In this document: positions 52,359 through 52,445 of the stretch, one piece after another
Numbering within the stretch: the first letter of the stretch is position 1
How the letters are laid out: each line of letters opens with the position of its first letter
NCBI GenBank assembly: GCA_014800245.1
Contig: JAAVGM010000010.1
Coordinates: 7,249-59,693, forward strand
DNA from: Bacteroidales bacterium
GTDB lineage: Bacteria > Bacteroidota > Bacteroidia > Bacteroidales > Muribaculaceae
DNA length: 52,445 nt
Direction: 5' to 3'
The notes under the pieces: model-generated
What the model saw: the letters and a program-made list of their open reading frames with translations, nothing else
Databases searched by the model: none
What the model was told of the DNA's origin: nothing
Program-made: the position numbers and the translations under genes

Positions 52359-52445
52359 TAAAAATTAAATAAATTAGGCCCATTGAGGTCTGATAGAACA
52401 TTGAAATTTTGAGATTTAGTTTTGTTGAAGAGATCGACCAAATGA
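52359..52445 (-). CDS. Possible 3' end of a gene leaving the window
   Basis: On the minus strand a frame is open from the right edge to a TAA at 52361-52359, ending NVLSDLNGPNLFNF. A hairpin (TCCCAT / ATGGGA at 52337-52352) follows directly, as a terminator would. Too short to identify; an insertion-sequence transposase is one possibility but I cannot show it. Confidence 0.3.

Noticed and set aside
1..52445. CRISPR array, tRNA or rRNA genes
   Set aside because: No regularly spaced repeats and no cloverleaf or rRNA-like sequence were seen on either strand.
52337..52445. Insertion-sequence end at the right edge
   Set aside because: The short TCCCAT/ATGGGA hairpin and 28 open codons are not enough to identify a transposase or terminal repeats.

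Overview
The window looks like a chromosomal segment of a gut Bacteroidales bacterium, plausibly a Muribaculaceae relative. That placement is inference from gene content and from promoters of the Bacteroidota type (TTG, 20 bp, TAnnTTTG), which recur upstream of several genes. There are no rRNA or tRNA genes, no CRISPR array and no complete insertion sequence.

Layout. 0-3.5 kb: lutABC lactate-utilisation operon, then a convergent secreted DUF1349 protein. 3.6-8.6 kb: a LuxR-type regulator, an intact DUF3791 gene followed by two gene remnants (DUF3990-like toxin start, alpha/beta-hydrolase tail), a TonB-dependent receptor and an AraC regulator. 8.6-18.4 kb: an accessory zone. A toxin-antitoxin-like pair and a nucleotidyltransferase sit in one locus, and an AbiL/RloAB-like ATPase-nuclease pair sits in a second locus with duplicated flanks. 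Between them lies a TonB gene cluster with small membrane proteins, a 24-residue basic mini-ORF and a secreted protein with an FKBP-N-like front and a SecD-P1-like tail. 18.5-28.8 kb: periplasmic and catabolic genes (DUF4890, MINPP-like phosphatase, two GH2 glycosidases, a TlpA lipoprotein) and a tRNA-editing protein. 28.8-33.6 kb: an A+T-rich operon of Fic, DUF262 and DUF262-HNH genes, then an AlkD-like repair protein. 33.7-36.6 kb: two transporters. 36.8-40.3 kb: a serpin lipoprotein, an AAA/PD-(D/E)XK protein and a GNAT enzyme. 40.4-43.8 kb: aspT-aspD, which exchanges aspartate for alanine and gains energy from decarboxylation. 43.9-49.3 kb: flavin reductase, GH36 alpha-galactosidase, a phage-type protein, MBL hydrolase, a DsbA/FrnE protein and its MarR neighbour. 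49.7-52.4 kb: hipBA, then a scar with a 5'-truncated SMR gene, a 3'-truncated PNPOx-family gene, an unknown gene, and an open frame running off the edge.

Most promising for follow-up: the Fic/DUF262/DUF262-HNH operon as a candidate defence system; the two loci with matching flanks and different cargo (82 bp identical on one side, about 90% identical on the other); the serpin with predicted Glu at P1; and the TonB cluster with its MARGKQT mini-ORF. All functions are read from sequence motifs alone; no search was run.
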